A stretch of 64,000 nucleotides of DNA from Saprospiraceae bacterium (lineage in GTDB: Bacteria; Bacteroidota; Bacteroidia; Chitinophagales; Saprospiraceae): the NCBI GenBank assembly GCA_016715105.1, contig JADKBO010000024.1, positions 1-64,000 on the forward strand, in the 5' to 3' direction. The stretch's first letter is position 1, and every line of letters begins with the position of its first letter. Below the pieces are notes generated by a model, which worked only from the letters and a program-made list of their open reading frames with translations, was not told the DNA's origin and did not search any database. Below, piece by piece: positions 45,193-54,657 of this stretch. The position numbers were made by a program, and so were the translations under genes.

Positions 45193-45258
45193 ATTAGAAA
45201 GGGGCAAGCCCTTTCTTTACATCTTCCATCTTACATTTCACATTCTACATCTTACAAT
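45193..45258. repeat. Repeat module D: hairpin head plus 7-bp repeat array
   Basis: GAAAGGG-GCAAG-CCCTTTC (45197-45215) is identical over 19 bases to module A at 5522-5540 and is followed by 7-base units CATCTTC, CATCTTA, CATTTCA, CATTCTA, CATCTTA. It ends at the stop codon of pbpC, 39 kb away from the other modules. Confidence 0.75.
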
Positions 45259-45260
45259 CG

Positions 45261-47594
45261 TCAATCATCTCCGTCGATAACCTCAAAATAAACCCAGTCC
45301 TTATTTCCTTTTTCATCTGTAATCATCAAAATGTGATTACCTACAGATGCAGTGATCAAACATTCAAGATTTTCTCCAGCAGGGGTAGTTTTGAGAAATT
45401 GATCGTCCAAAAACCAGAAAATACTGGACTGATTGTTGGTGGTGTAAGCCTTGGCTATCAGTTGATTGATTTTTACCTCGCTTTCCTTGGGAAGGAAGAT
45501 TTTGAGATTTGCATTGGGATAAATGATGCTAAGGGCATTATTTGATTCTTGACAAGTGGGGTCTTCTTGTGGTTTGACTTTGTATTCAGGGTGAGCAGGA
45601 ATGTAAAAGTACTCCATGTATTCTGGAAGTTTGAACAAGGTATCCTTCACAGCGAGATCATCTACACAATCGGTATGGAGCAAAAGTCCTTTGGTAGAAG
45701 TGAAAATCACCTCATGGTAGTTGCAAGTTTTGAATTGATAGGTGGTTTTATTTAGTCGAGTTTTTTCAATTTTTTTGCAGAGAGGTCCTGCGAGTTTTCC
45801 TGATTCACGACAAACGGTGATTATCTGGCTTCCATTGATTTGAGGGGGTAAATCAAACCATTTATTTTCTGGCAAATTGTTGAAAATTTTGAATAGGACA
45901 GGTGCAGCCTTGGTGATGCCTGTGAGATCTGTACGACCTTCTCCAGTTTCATTTCCCACCCATACACCAACCATATATTTCCCGCTGTACCCAAGGGCCC
46001 AAGCGTCACGATGACCAAAACTTGTACCAGTTTTCCATGCGATTTTTTGATTGCCCACATATTGTTCCCATGACTTTTCTTCCCGAGGCCGGGTAAGGTT
46101 TGTAATGGTGTTTGTAAGATTGGAAATGGCATAGGGTGAAAATGCAAAATTGGTTTTATGAAGATTATCCCTTTGTTTTTCCACTAAATATTGCACATCA
46201 TCAAATGGGTAATTTAGAGAGCCATAATTTCGTGCAAGGCCCTTGTAAATTCTCGATAGATCCCAAAGCGTCGATTCACCTCCACCTAAAATGATGGATA
46301 AGCCATAATGTTGGTGGCCTTTGTCCAAACCTTGTACTTGTAAAGTCTTATGAATAAAATCATAAAAACCTGGGTTGCCAATATCATTCAGAATGCGGAC
46401 AGCAGGCACGTTGAGCGATTGGCGCAATGCTTCATCAAATGGGACAACTCCGCGGTACTTTTTATCAAAATTTTCTGGCCTGAAATCTCCGATGCTGGTA
46501 GGAATGTCTGCTACTAATTCAGAAGGTAAAAAGTAATTTTGGTCCAAAGCATATCCGTACAACAATGGTTTGATCAGACTACCATAAGATCTTGGCGCTT
46601 GCACCAAATCATTGTAGGAGAATTTGCCAGAAGCATCTTTGATATTGCCCACATAAGCTACTAATTCATTGGTGGAGATGTCGATGACAACGGCTGCCAA
46701 ATTATGGATGTCCTCAGCCCGCAGATATAAGCCTTCATTTTCCAATAATTCACTTATTTTGACTTGTGTGGTTGAATTTATGGTCGATGAAAAGTTGAAT
46801 AACTCAGGAGATTGCGATTTACAAAATTGCAAAAAGTGGTAAGCCATCTGTGGCACACTTTTAAGGGTAAGAGGTAAATCCTCATCCAAAAATACCTCTA
46901 AATCATCTTTGGAAAAATGGCCATGGAGAAACAATTTCTGAAGCAAAAAATCTCTTTTGCTTTTTAATACATTTCTATTTACCGATAAATTGGCGCTTGT
47001 AGGTCCATTGGGAAGCACAGCCAACAGTGCGTATTCTGCCCATGAAAGCTGATCGATGTTTCTGCCAAAATAACGAAGCGAGGCCGCAGTTACCCCTATA
47101 GTATTACCACCAAATGGCGCCATGTTTGCCCATTCTTTGAGAATGGTCTTTTTACGATTGAAAATGCTGTATTTGGTTGCCCAAAAGATTTCTTTGATTT
47201 TATTGATCCAAGTCCTGGAAGCATTCCTGTTTTTCATCCGCATGACTTGCATGGGTATGGTACTTGCCCCTCGCTTTATTTTTTTATTCTTGAAATTGGA
47301 CAAAGTGGCTTTCACTATAGATACTGGATTTACTCCCAAATGCCAATAGAAGTATTCATCTTCATAAAGCAGAATGGATGTTACCAATGGCTTGGGAAGT
47401 TCAGTATGGAGCGGAAGGCACCATTGAGATTCACTAGAAGTCACAGCAGAAAGTAAACTCCCGTCCTTGGCATAAACAGAATGGCTAAATGCAGGTTGAA
47501 ATTTGGGCAATGGCATCAAAATGATGAAAAGCAGCATCAAGCCAGCTATAACCGCTATCATCTTTTTAAATAAAGGCCATGTCAAAATCTTCAT
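45261..47594 (-). CDS. pbpC: Penicillin-binding protein 1C
   Basis: A 777-residue bifunctional peptidoglycan synthase. One N-terminal membrane anchor (about 10-30) precedes the GT51 glycosyltransferase (EDEYFYWHLGVNP, KIKRGASTIPMQVMR, about 75-240), the transpeptidase with active-site SxxK (SYGSLIKPLLYG), SLN (RQSLNVPAV) and KTG (WKTGTSFGHRDAWA), and the C-terminal BiPBP_C domain (about 690-775). PBP1C is typically encoded beside a bacterial alpha-2-macroglobulin; here that gene lies 14 kb upstream on the same strand, beyond the phosphonate block. Module D repeats flank the 3' end and a 7-bp array lies beyond the 5' end. Confidence 0.93.
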   Translation of the reverse strand: MKILTWPLFKKMIAVIAGLMLLFIILMPLPKFQPAFSHSVYAKDGSLLSAVTSSESQWCLPLHTELPKPLVTSILLYEDEYFYWHLGVNPVSIVKATLSNFKNKKIKRGASTIPMQVMRMKNRNASRTWINKIKEIFWATKYSIFNRKKTILKEWANMAPFGGNTIGVTAASLRYFGRNIDQLSWAEYALLAVLPNGPTSANLSVNRNVLKSKRDFLLQKLFLHGHFSKDDLEVFLDEDLPLTLKSVPQMAYHFLQFCKSQSPELFNFSSTINSTTQVKISELLENEGLYLRAEDIHNLAAVVIDISTNELVAYVGNIKDASGKFSYNDLVQAPRSYGSLIKPLLYGYALDQNYFLPSELVADIPTSIGDFRPENFDKKYRGVVPFDEALRQSLNVPAVRILNDIGNPGFYDFIHKTLQVQGLDKGHQHYGLSIILGGGESTLWDLSRIYKGLARNYGSLNYPFDDVQYLVEKQRDNLHKTNFAFSPYAISNLTNTITNLTRPREEKSWEQYVGNQKIAWKTGTSFGHRDAWALGYSGKYMVGVWVGNETGEGRTDLTGITKAAPVLFKIFNNLPENKWFDLPPQINGSQIITVCRESGKLAGPLCKKIEKTRLNKTTYQFKTCNYHEVIFTSTKGLLLHTDCVDDLAVKDTLFKLPEYMEYFYIPAHPEYKVKPQEDPTCQESNNALSIIYPNANLKIFLPKESEVKINQLIAKAYTTNNQSSIFWFLDDQFLKTTPAGENLECLITASVGNHILMITDEKGNKDWVYFEVIDGDD

Positions 47595-47679
47595 TTTGCA
47601 AAAATAATGAAGTCCGACTCATGTTCATCACGATTAAAAAGTAATCGAAATAAAAGTGGTAATGGCTTAACTGGAAGAT

Positions 47680-47735
47680 GAAAGATGAAAGACGAGAGAC
47701 GAGAGATGAAAGATGAGAGAAGGAAGTTCAAAAAA
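47680..47735. repeat. 7-bp repeat array GAYGARA
   Basis: GATGAAA-GATGAAA-GACGAGA-GACGAGA-GATGAAA-GATGAGA-GAAGGAA in tandem. Read on the minus strand the units are TTTCATC-like, related to the arrays at 5.5-6.3 kb. It lacks the hairpin head. It marks the boundary between pbpC and the phosphonate block. Confidence 0.8.
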
Positions 47736-47848
47736 AAGAACTCTTCCTTTCACACCTATTACAATAGGTACATGCTTTATTTCTTCCGAATTATTGGCTT
47801 AACACACAATTCACCCAAGAGTAAAGTTGCCTTGGGTTTATGTTAACA

Positions 47849-47898
47849 CTCGATGTCGTGCTTTGCAAGGTGAAATGAGTAAGCTCTTTGACATCGAG
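47849..47898 (+). promoter_or_regulatory. Leader hairpin upstream of the HD-domain gene
   Basis: CTCGATGTC (47849-47857) and GACATCGAG (47890-47898) are perfect 9-base inverse repeats with a 32-base loop, 25 bases before the ATG at 47924. A second small hairpin, ACCCAAG/CTTGGGT, lies at 47813-47837. They could regulate the first gene of the phosphonate block. Confidence 0.45.
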
Positions 47899-47923
47899 CA
47901 AGATTAAAAGTAAGAAACGTTTT

Positions 47924-48493
47924 ATGTTACCACAAGTAGAAGAAATATTAGCCATTTTCAAGAAACATGGGGACTTGAATTATGGTGAAAGCATGAGTGT
48001 TTTGTCACACAGCATTCAATCAGGGTTGATTGCCAGAAATTTGGGATTGACAGATTCCTTACTAGTTGCAGCCTATTTACACGACATTGGCCACATCTGT
48101 CCGCTTTTTGAAGGGGTGAAAAATAGTATGATGGATGGTTATGGGTTGAATGAACATGACTTATTGGGAGCTCATTTTCTGGAACGGAAGGGCTTTGATG
48201 AAACAGTGACCATTCCAATCAGAAATCATGTGGCTTCCAAAAGGTATCTGTGTTTGAAAGATGAAAGTTACTTTTCAAAACTATCGAAAGCAAGTGTCAC
48301 CACCTTGGACTTTCAGGGCGGGGTGATGGATGCTTATGAATCTCTCATTTTTGAAAATAGTCCTTTTTTTGAAGAATCCTTGTCCCTCAGAAAAATTGAT
48401 GACGAAGCAAAAGAAGAAAATTTTATTGTAACAGATTTTCATCTTAATGATATGGCCGAAATTTTAAATCAATACCTGATCAAATTGTCATAA
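47924..48493 (+). CDS. PhnZ-like HD-domain protein of phosphonate operons (TIGR03276-like)
   Basis: A 189-residue HD-domain protein with metal motifs LSHSIQSG (His), YLHDIGH (His-Asp and the PhnZ-type second His), LNEHDLLGAHFLE (His) and IRNHVASKRYLC, then SVTTLDFQGGVMDAYE. This pattern matches PhnZ-type mixed-valent diiron oxygenases, which cleave 2-amino-1-hydroxyethylphosphonate to glycine and phosphate. No PhnY hydroxylase is in the window, so the substrate is uncertain. Compared with PhnZ, the substrate-site YxGE is YGE and LEH is LSH. The ATG at 47924 is preferred over an in-frame TTG at 47888. Its TAATG stop/start overlap with the flavoprotein gene implies coupling. Confidence 0.8.
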   Translation: MLPQVEEILAIFKKHGDLNYGESMSVLSHSIQSGLIARNLGLTDSLLVAAYLHDIGHICPLFEGVKNSMMDGYGLNEHDLLGAHFLERKGFDETVTIPIRNHVASKRYLCLKDESYFSKLSKASVTTLDFQGGVMDAYESLIFENSPFFEESLSLRKIDDEAKEENFIVTDFHLNDMAEILNQYLIKLS

Positions 48494-49679
48494 TGAAAAC
48501 CCAAAAGCAAACATTTGATGTAGTGGTTATTGGTTCTGGTATTTTAGGAATGGCTCATGCCTATCACTGCGCGATGCTGGGGCTCAAAGTAGCAGTGATT
48601 GAGAAAAACCAATATCCATGGACGCCAGCGTAAGAAATTTCGGCCAGGTAGTGCCCTCAGGTTTTGGTCATGAATGGCAAAAATATGGAAGAAAGAGCCT
48701 GGAAATTTACAAAAACATACAAGAGGAGGCGGACATTACTGTAAGGCAGACTGGTTCGCTTTATGTTGCTCATGATGAAGAGGAGATGACATTGCTGGAA
48801 GAACTAGCACTGATCAATCAGACAAACGACTATGAATCACATTTGCTCACCAAACAAGAAACTTGTGAGCATGCACCTTCATTAAATAGTGATTATGTCA
48901 AAGGAGCCCTCTTTTTTCCTCAAGAAATAAATGTAGAACCTGCCAAATTGATGTTGAGATTGATCCATTATTGTATGGAAAAATTGGACTTGACTTACAT
49001 CAGTAACACGCTGGTAAAAAACGTACTGCGCGCCAACGGGGAAGTGGTCATCACAACTGCAGATTTAAGGTTTTTTGCTGCTGCTAAGGTTTTTTTATGC
49101 AATGGAAGTGACCTGAAGATGTTGTTCCCTGACCTATTCGCAACCTCAGATTTGGAATTGGTTAAATTGCAAATGATGGAATTGGTGAGCCAATCTGATG
49201 CTTATCTGCCTGGATCCATATTGACAGGACAGACCATACGAAGGTATGAAGGTTTTGGTGAGTGCCCTTCCTATGCTGAAATCAAAAGTAAAGAAGATTT
49301 TAATTCCCAATTTAAGAAATACGGTGTTCATATTTTATTTAAACAAACACCATCTGGTTCCATCATAGTGGGCGACTCGCACGAATATTTTGATATCAAT
49401 GATTCAAAAAAAGAAGTTTACGCAGTCAAAGAAAAAATCAATCAATTCATTCTTGCAGAAGCGCAAAAGATCATTACGATCAAAAATTGGCAATTGAAAA
49501 GGGTTTGGCTGGGTTATTATACCCAATGCAAAGAAGAGGCTATTTTTTCAAAAACCATAGATGACCATATTCACATAATTACCGGAATAGGAGGAAAAGG
49601 AATGACTGCAGCATTTGGTTATGCGGCAGAAAATGTCTCTAAACTCATCGGTTCAATAAAACAAACACAAACCTTATGA
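48493..49679 (+). CDS. FAD-dependent oxidoreductase of phosphonate operons (HpnW/TIGR03364-like, frame broken)
   Basis: About 395 residues when restored; a DAO-fold flavoprotein. The first segment (48493-48633) gives VVVIGSGILGMAHAYHCAMLGLKV, shown in part, the FAD-binding GxGxxG, then a stop. The rest, starting DASVRNFGQVVPSG in another frame at 48618, is intact. One base is missing between about 48610 and 48618. Related flavoproteins deaminate aminoethylphosphonate or its N-methyl or hydroxy forms to phosphonoacetaldehyde-type products. The end reads IITGIGGKGMTAAFGYAAE, the usual C-terminal FAD contact. It overlaps the next gene by four bases (ATGA). Confidence 0.85.
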
Positions 49680-50362
49680 TTGAACTTGCCATTTTTGACC
49701 TTGCTGGAACCATCGTTGATGAGGACAACTTAGTATATAAAAACATTGTCACTGCCTTTGATCAGGAAGGTATTGACATCACATTGGCCACTGTTTTGGA
49801 AAAGGCTGCAGGCAAAGAAAAATGGTTTGCCATTCATGATTTGTTGCAAGAAATAACTGCACTGGATGACGAAGAAAGAGCAGAAAAAACCAATGACATC
49901 CACAGCGTCTTTCTCAGAAATTTGATCAAAGCATATCAAGAATATGAAATCAAATTGTTTGATGATTGTCGTCCTTTGTTTGAATTTCTCAAGGAAAACA
50001 ATATCAAACAAGCCGTCAATACTGGCTATTCTAGGAGAATTGCAGAAATTATTTTGCAAAAAGTTGATTTTATAGAAGGCCGGGATTTTGACTTACTCTG
50101 CACTGCCGATGATGTTTTTGAAGCTAGACCTGCACCCGATATGATCCTCAAAATTTGTAAAGAATTAAAAATTGATGCCAAAAATAGCATTAAGGTAGGG
50201 GATAGCGCGGTGGATATTTTAGAAGGAAAAAATGCACAGGTTTATTTGTCTATTGGTATTACTACTGGTGCTCAAACTGTAGAACAGATGGCTAAAGAAG
50301 GACCTGATTTTATTGTCCATTCACTCTCAGAATTGCAGGAAGTCATTTTGGGTGAAATCTGA
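49676..50362 (+). CDS. Phosphonatase-like HAD hydrolase (TIGR03351-like)
   Basis: A 228-residue HAD protein beginning MIELAIFDLAGTIVDEDNLVYK; the DLAGT motif has the alanine typical of phosphonatases in place of the second Asp. The cap domain has AAGKEKWFAIHDLL, with lysines near the PhnX Schiff-base region, and the C-terminal part has KVGDSAVDILEGKNA. It would cleave the C-P bond of phosphonoacetaldehyde or a close analogue to yield phosphate. It overlaps the flavoprotein gene by four bases, which fits a two-step pathway. Confidence 0.85.
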   Translation: MIELAIFDLAGTIVDEDNLVYKNIVTAFDQEGIDITLATVLEKAAGKEKWFAIHDLLQEITALDDEERAEKTNDIHSVFLRNLIKAYQEYEIKLFDDCRPLFEFLKENNIKQAVNTGYSRRIAEIILQKVDFIEGRDFDLLCTADDVFEARPAPDMILKICKELKIDAKNSIKVGDSAVDILEGKNAQVYLSIGITTGAQTVEQMAKEGPDFIVHSLSELQEVILGEI

Positions 50363-50472
50363 TCATTTGAAGTTTTGCAAGGCTTATTCAAAATTAATTA
50401 CAAGATCATTCTACAATTATGTACAGACAGATACACTCAGGTATAATAAGCAAATTTTAAATCGAAGCTTCA

Positions 50473-51747
50473 ATGGCATTCCATGAACCAGTAGAGTTAA
50501 ATAAACATCCTGATGACAAAGTGGGTCAGATTCTTTACATGGGTTTGATATGCTTTGTGGTTTATTTCAGCATGTACATGATGCGCAAACCTTTTACCGC
50601 TGCGACATTTGACCAAGTAAAGCTATGGAATTGGGATTACAAAATTTTATTGGTGGTTGCACAAGTTTTGGGCTAAGCAACTTCCAAGTTTTTGGGCATC
50701 AAAATAATTGCAGAATTGAAGCCAGAAAAGAGGCTTAGTTTATTAAGAAATTTACTTTTGTTTGCCACTTTTTCCCTTATTGGCTTTGCTATGAGTCCCT
50801 ATGAATGGGGGCCATTTTGGCTTTTTTTGAATGGATTGCCACTTGGTTTGGTTTGGGGAATCGTATTTTCTTATTGTGAGGGTAGGCGAATCACCGAAGT
50901 ATTAACAGTAATCCTGAGTGCTAATTTTATATTTTCATCTGGAGTTGCTAAATCATTGGGAAGGTTTTTGCTTACTTATGACATTCCAGAACAAATAATG
51001 CCCGCAGTAATTGCGGTTTGCTCTCTGCCGATTTTTTTTATTTCTGCTTATTTTTTAAAAAGATTACCACCACCTAGCCTGAAAGATATGGAAACTAAAT
51101 CGGTCAGATTACCGATGTCTGGTACAGATCGCAAAAACTTTCTCCTCAAATATTTGACACCCATTTTGCTATTTTCATTTGTGTATCTTTTACTCACTGT
51201 TTTAAGGGATGTCAGGGATAATTTTATGGTTGAAATCATGGTAGATATGGGCATTGGAAATAGTAGCGTATTTGCAATGACGGAATTGGCTGTGACTTTA
51301 ATCATCCTTTTTGAATTGGGCTTCATTTATTTAATTCATGAGAACCATAAAGCATTGATTATCAATCTGGTCATTTGTTTGGCAGCTGTTTTAATTATAT
51401 TGGGGGCATCGATTTTGCTGACTGCGGAAAAGTTGTCGCCATTGATTTGGATGGTTTTCACGGGCATAGGGCTCTTTTTACCTTATATCATTCTCAACGG
51501 AATCGCATATGATCGTTTCATTGCTACCTACCGCATCAAAGGCAATGTTGGTTTCATCATGTACATCACAGACGCCATTGGCTATTTGGCATCAGTCAGT
51601 GTTCTGATTGTGAAAAATTTCTTTGATCCAAACCTGCATTGGTTTGATTTTTATAAAAGTATGACCTTTATTGTAGGTGGTGCAACTGCAGTGGCCTTGG
51701 TCTTTTTATTAGGCTATTTTGTGAGTAAAAAACCAATACCTGTTTAA
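50473..51747 (+). CDS. DUF5690-like (MFS-type) membrane transporter, in-frame stop
   Basis: About 424 codons with some ten to twelve predicted helices. It begins HPDDKVGQILYMGLICFVVYF and MYMMRKPFTAATF after the Met. An in-frame TAA (50674-50676) interrupts VAQVLG-*-ATSKFLGIKIIAEL; a tyrosine codon TAT or TAC is expected. Reading continues in the same frame to 51747. The family resembles major facilitator carriers and is known from Bacteroidota and Planctomycetes near phosphonate genes. It probably imports an organophosphonate or its product across the inner membrane. It lies 110 bases after the HAD gene. Confidence 0.75.
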
Positions 51748-51867
51748 ATAATACTGTACTCGTTGGGCAGTGAGTTTTTTTTAAGGAACATTTCGAGGTC
51801 ATTCATTAAAGTGTCATTTTCTGTTCCATTTTTCAAGTTATTTTAGCCACAATTGTTAATTTTAAAT

Positions 51868-51878
51868 TGACAGTGTCA
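51868..51878 (+). promoter_or_regulatory. Operator-like palindrome TGACA-G-TGTCA
   Basis: A perfect 5-base inverted repeat with one central base, 36 bases upstream of a TAGATTTG box. Its place suggests a regulator site for the two phosphoesterase genes. It is not a match to the E. coli Pho box. Confidence 0.35.
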
Positions 51879-51913
51879 CGGTTTTCCTTTACATTACCAT
51901 AACACTGGAAATT

Positions 51914-51921
51914 TAGATTTG
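51914..51921 (+). promoter_or_regulatory. Promoter -7 box of the first phosphoesterase gene
   Basis: TAGATTTG matches TAnnTTTG, 29 bases before the ATG at 51950. A TTTA stands near the -33 position, one base off consensus. Confidence 0.5.
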
Positions 51922-51949
51922 CGTACTTATTGATTTAAATAAACACAAC

Positions 51950-54649
51950 ATGAGAAAAATTGCTTTTTTAGCTTTTTTTAGCTTTTCTTACCTGGTAGTC
52001 CAAGCCCAAAAGCAATTATTTCCAATACTTGAAGTACCTGGAAAATCAGAGATTTGCATCATCGATGAAAAGGGAAAGTCTGTGCTTCCGAGCGGTCGGA
52101 CGTTGACTCCGGCTGGTCAATTGGTAAGAATAACACACGATCCATTTGGACTGGCAATTTCACCCGATGGTAAAAAAGCAGTAAGCCTTCACAACGGAGT
52201 ATTTTCCATCATTCAAACGGCTGATTTGCAAGCAACCAGAGTGCCGAGTTATGACAAATCAATAGTTTCTCCACTTTCCAATGGTTCATTTCTCGGTGTA
52301 GCATTCAACCCTGATAATAAGACGATTTACCTCAGTGGTGGCGATAATGGGGCGGTTATAGTTTATGATATTGAGCAGATGCAAAGAATTGATTCCATTT
52401 CACTCAATGGAGAAGTAAATGGTAAGAAATTTGAAGATAGTTTTACTTCAGATTTATTATATCAAAACGGTGAATTACTCATTTTAGACCGGGGTAATTT
52501 CAGAATGGTGAGATATGATTTAGGCAAAAGGAAAATCAAGGTCTCCATTCCTGTGGGAAGACAACCTTTTGGTTTGGCTGTTAGCCCCGATCGCCAAAAA
52601 GCTTTTGTGGCCAATGTTGGCATGTATGTTTACCCGCTGATTGAAGGGATCACAGAAGAGAATTATAACGACATGCTCATCTCGAGACACCCATATCCAG
52701 ACAATTCCAAAGAATCAAGGGAAGGAACCATCATTGATGGGAAAGTAATCCCGGGAGTGGGTGATCCACTATCTCCCGAAGCTATGAGTGTGTTCACCAT
52801 CGATTTGAAGACAAATAAAGTCATAGATAAATACAAAACTGGGTACCAAATAGGTGAAATGGTGGAGGACGCTGAGGTAGTTGGTGGGGCAAGTCCCAAT
52901 TCCATAGCCGTTGGTAAACAATACTTATATGTCACCAATGCAACCAATGACAATATCGCCGTCATAGATCACAATAAACGTAAAATACTCAAACACATTC
53001 CGATCAATATTGATAAACGGATTGATCGATATCGTGGATCATTGCCATTTGGAATAACTTTGAGTAAAGATGAAAAGACCTTATATGTTGCCCTTTTGGG
53101 AATGAATGCAGTGGCAGTAATTGACATCAAAACTGAAAAAACATTGGGTTTAATTCCCACAGGTTGGGGACCGAGTAGGGTAAAATTATCGGCAGATGAA
53201 AAGGAAATGTATGTCATTTCTTGCCGTGGATTGGGCGCTGGTCCCAATGGTGGCTCAGGTTTTACAGCTCCTCCTCAAGGTACCTATGTCGGAGACATCC
53301 AATTGGGAAGTTTCCAAAAAATAGCCTTACCAACAAAGCAGAAGTTGGCAGCATATACCAAACAAACCCTTGAGAATACATTCAAAGAAGTCATGGCTGA
53401 CCCGATGGATCCAAATCCGTTACCCATTTTCCCAGGAGCAAAAGAAAGTCCCATCAAACATATTGTTTACATCACTAAGGAAAACAGAACTTTTGATGAA
53501 GTATTTGGACAAATGGAAGGTGTAGAGGGTGACAAAAGCCTTGCTAGATTTGGAGTAAATTGTGAATATACCTTGCCAGATAGCCTTAAGGGAGGCATTC
53601 AAAATATGAAGGTGACTCCCAATCATCACAAAGCCGCCAAGCAATTTGCATTCAGCGATAATTTTTATTGCGACAGCGATGCTTCGATCCACGGCCATCA
53701 TTGGATGGTTGGTGTTATTCCAAATGAGTGGGTAGAGACCAATTCAAGCGTGGATAAAACCGCAAAATACTTTTCAAGTGCACCGGGCAGGATATTCCCA
53801 GGTTCTACAGGCAGCATGGATCCTGAAGATTATGCGGAAATAGGCGGCCTCTGGGAAGCGCTAGAACGCAAAGGACTCGAGTTTTATAATTTTGGAGAAG
53901 CCAATGAAACCGCTCACGTAAGAGAAACCTGGTCAGATACTGCAACTGGGGCGGCACATGGAGTTATGGTTCCGATGCAAAAAGCTTTGTATCCGAGGAC
54001 AAGTACCAATTACGCAGGTTATAATATGAACATTCCGGACCAGTTCAGGATGAATCAATTTGAAGATGAATTTACCAAAATGTGGATCAAGGGAAATGAG
54101 GCAATGCCCTCTTTGATTGCTGTGCAAATTCCAAATGACCATACTGCCTCACCAAGACCAGAAGATGGCTATTTTTCAAGTGCTTCTTATGTTGCTGATA
54201 ATGATTTAGCAGTTGGTAGAATATTACATTTTCTGTCTCGGACCAAATACTGGCAAAATATGTTGGTTATCATAACCGAGGACGATCCGCAAGGCGGAGT
54301 AGATCACATTGATGCTCATCGCAGCATTTTGATGATGGCAGGACCCTATGTAAAGAAAGGCTACATCAGTCACACACACGCCAATTTTGGATCCATTCTC
54401 AAGGTCATTTATAATATTCTTGGTGCTCCGTATGTCAATCAATATGATGTCACAGCTTCATTATTACAGGATTTCTTCACACCTACACCTGATTACACCC
54501 CATACACCGTAGAACCTCATGACCCTAGGGTTTTCAATGCAGACAAAGCAATGAGCAAATACAACCGATGGGTTGATTGGAAAACCATCATGCAAGGTCC
54601 CGAAATGGACGACGTGAAGGTGATCAAGAAGTCATTCAAAGACCACTAA
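51950..54649 (+). CDS. Secreted YncE-like beta-propeller / phosphoesterase fusion, first copy
   Basis: An 899-residue protein. A signal peptide (about 1-19, ending VVQAQ) is followed by a seven-bladed YVTN/YncE-like propeller (about 40-470; repeated KKAVSLHN, KTIYLSGG, KAFVANVG, KTLYVALLG blades) and a phosphoesterase domain of the pfam04185 type (about 500-880). Metal-site motifs are ITKENRTFDEVFG, NFYCDSDASIHGHHW and ITEDDPQGGVDHIDAHRS. This family contains acid phosphatases and phospholipase C enzymes. In this locus it may release phosphate or phosphonate head groups outside the cell (inference). A likely export to periplasm or surface. Confidence 0.85.
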   Translation: MRKIAFLAFFSFSYLVVQAQKQLFPILEVPGKSEICIIDEKGKSVLPSGRTLTPAGQLVRITHDPFGLAISPDGKKAVSLHNGVFSIIQTADLQATRVPSYDKSIVSPLSNGSFLGVAFNPDNKTIYLSGGDNGAVIVYDIEQMQRIDSISLNGEVNGKKFEDSFTSDLLYQNGELLILDRGNFRMVRYDLGKRKIKVSIPVGRQPFGLAVSPDRQKAFVANVGMYVYPLIEGITEENYNDMLISRHPYPDNSKESREGTIIDGKVIPGVGDPLSPEAMSVFTIDLKTNKVIDKYKTGYQIGEMVEDAEVVGGASPNSIAVGKQYLYVTNATNDNIAVIDHNKRKILKHIPINIDKRIDRYRGSLPFGITLSKDEKTLYVALLGMNAVAVIDIKTEKTLGLIPTGWGPSRVKLSADEKEMYVISCRGLGAGPNGGSGFTAPPQGTYVGDIQLGSFQKIALPTKQKLAAYTKQTLENTFKEVMADPMDPNPLPIFPGAKESPIKHIVYITKENRTFDEVFGQMEGVEGDKSLARFGVNCEYTLPDSLKGGIQNMKVTPNHHKAAKQFAFSDNFYCDSDASIHGHHWMVGVIPNEWVETNSSVDKTAKYFSSAPGRIFPGSTGSMDPEDYAEIGGLWEALERKGLEFYNFGEANETAHVRETWSDTATGAAHGVMVPMQKALYPRTSTNYAGYNMNIPDQFRMNQFEDEFTKMWIKGNEAMPSLIAVQIPNDHTASPRPEDGYFSSASYVADNDLAVGRILHFLSRTKYWQNMLVIITEDDPQGGVDHIDAHRSILMMAGPYVKKGYISHTHANFGSILKVIYNILGAPYVNQYDVTASLLQDFFTPTPDYTPYTVEPHDPRVFNADKAMSKYNRWVDWKTIMQGPEMDDVKVIKKSFKDH

Positions 54650-54657
54650 AATTTATC

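Noticed and set aside
42570..45260. tRNA genes near hpf, expected from synteny in other Bacteroidota
   Set aside because: No cloverleaf or TTCRA-type T-loop was found on either strand in the gaps.
54577..54657. Upstream start of the second phosphoesterase at 54577
   Set aside because: It would overlap the previous gene by 73 bases and put the signal peptide inside; the ATG at 54658 gives a normal signal peptide.
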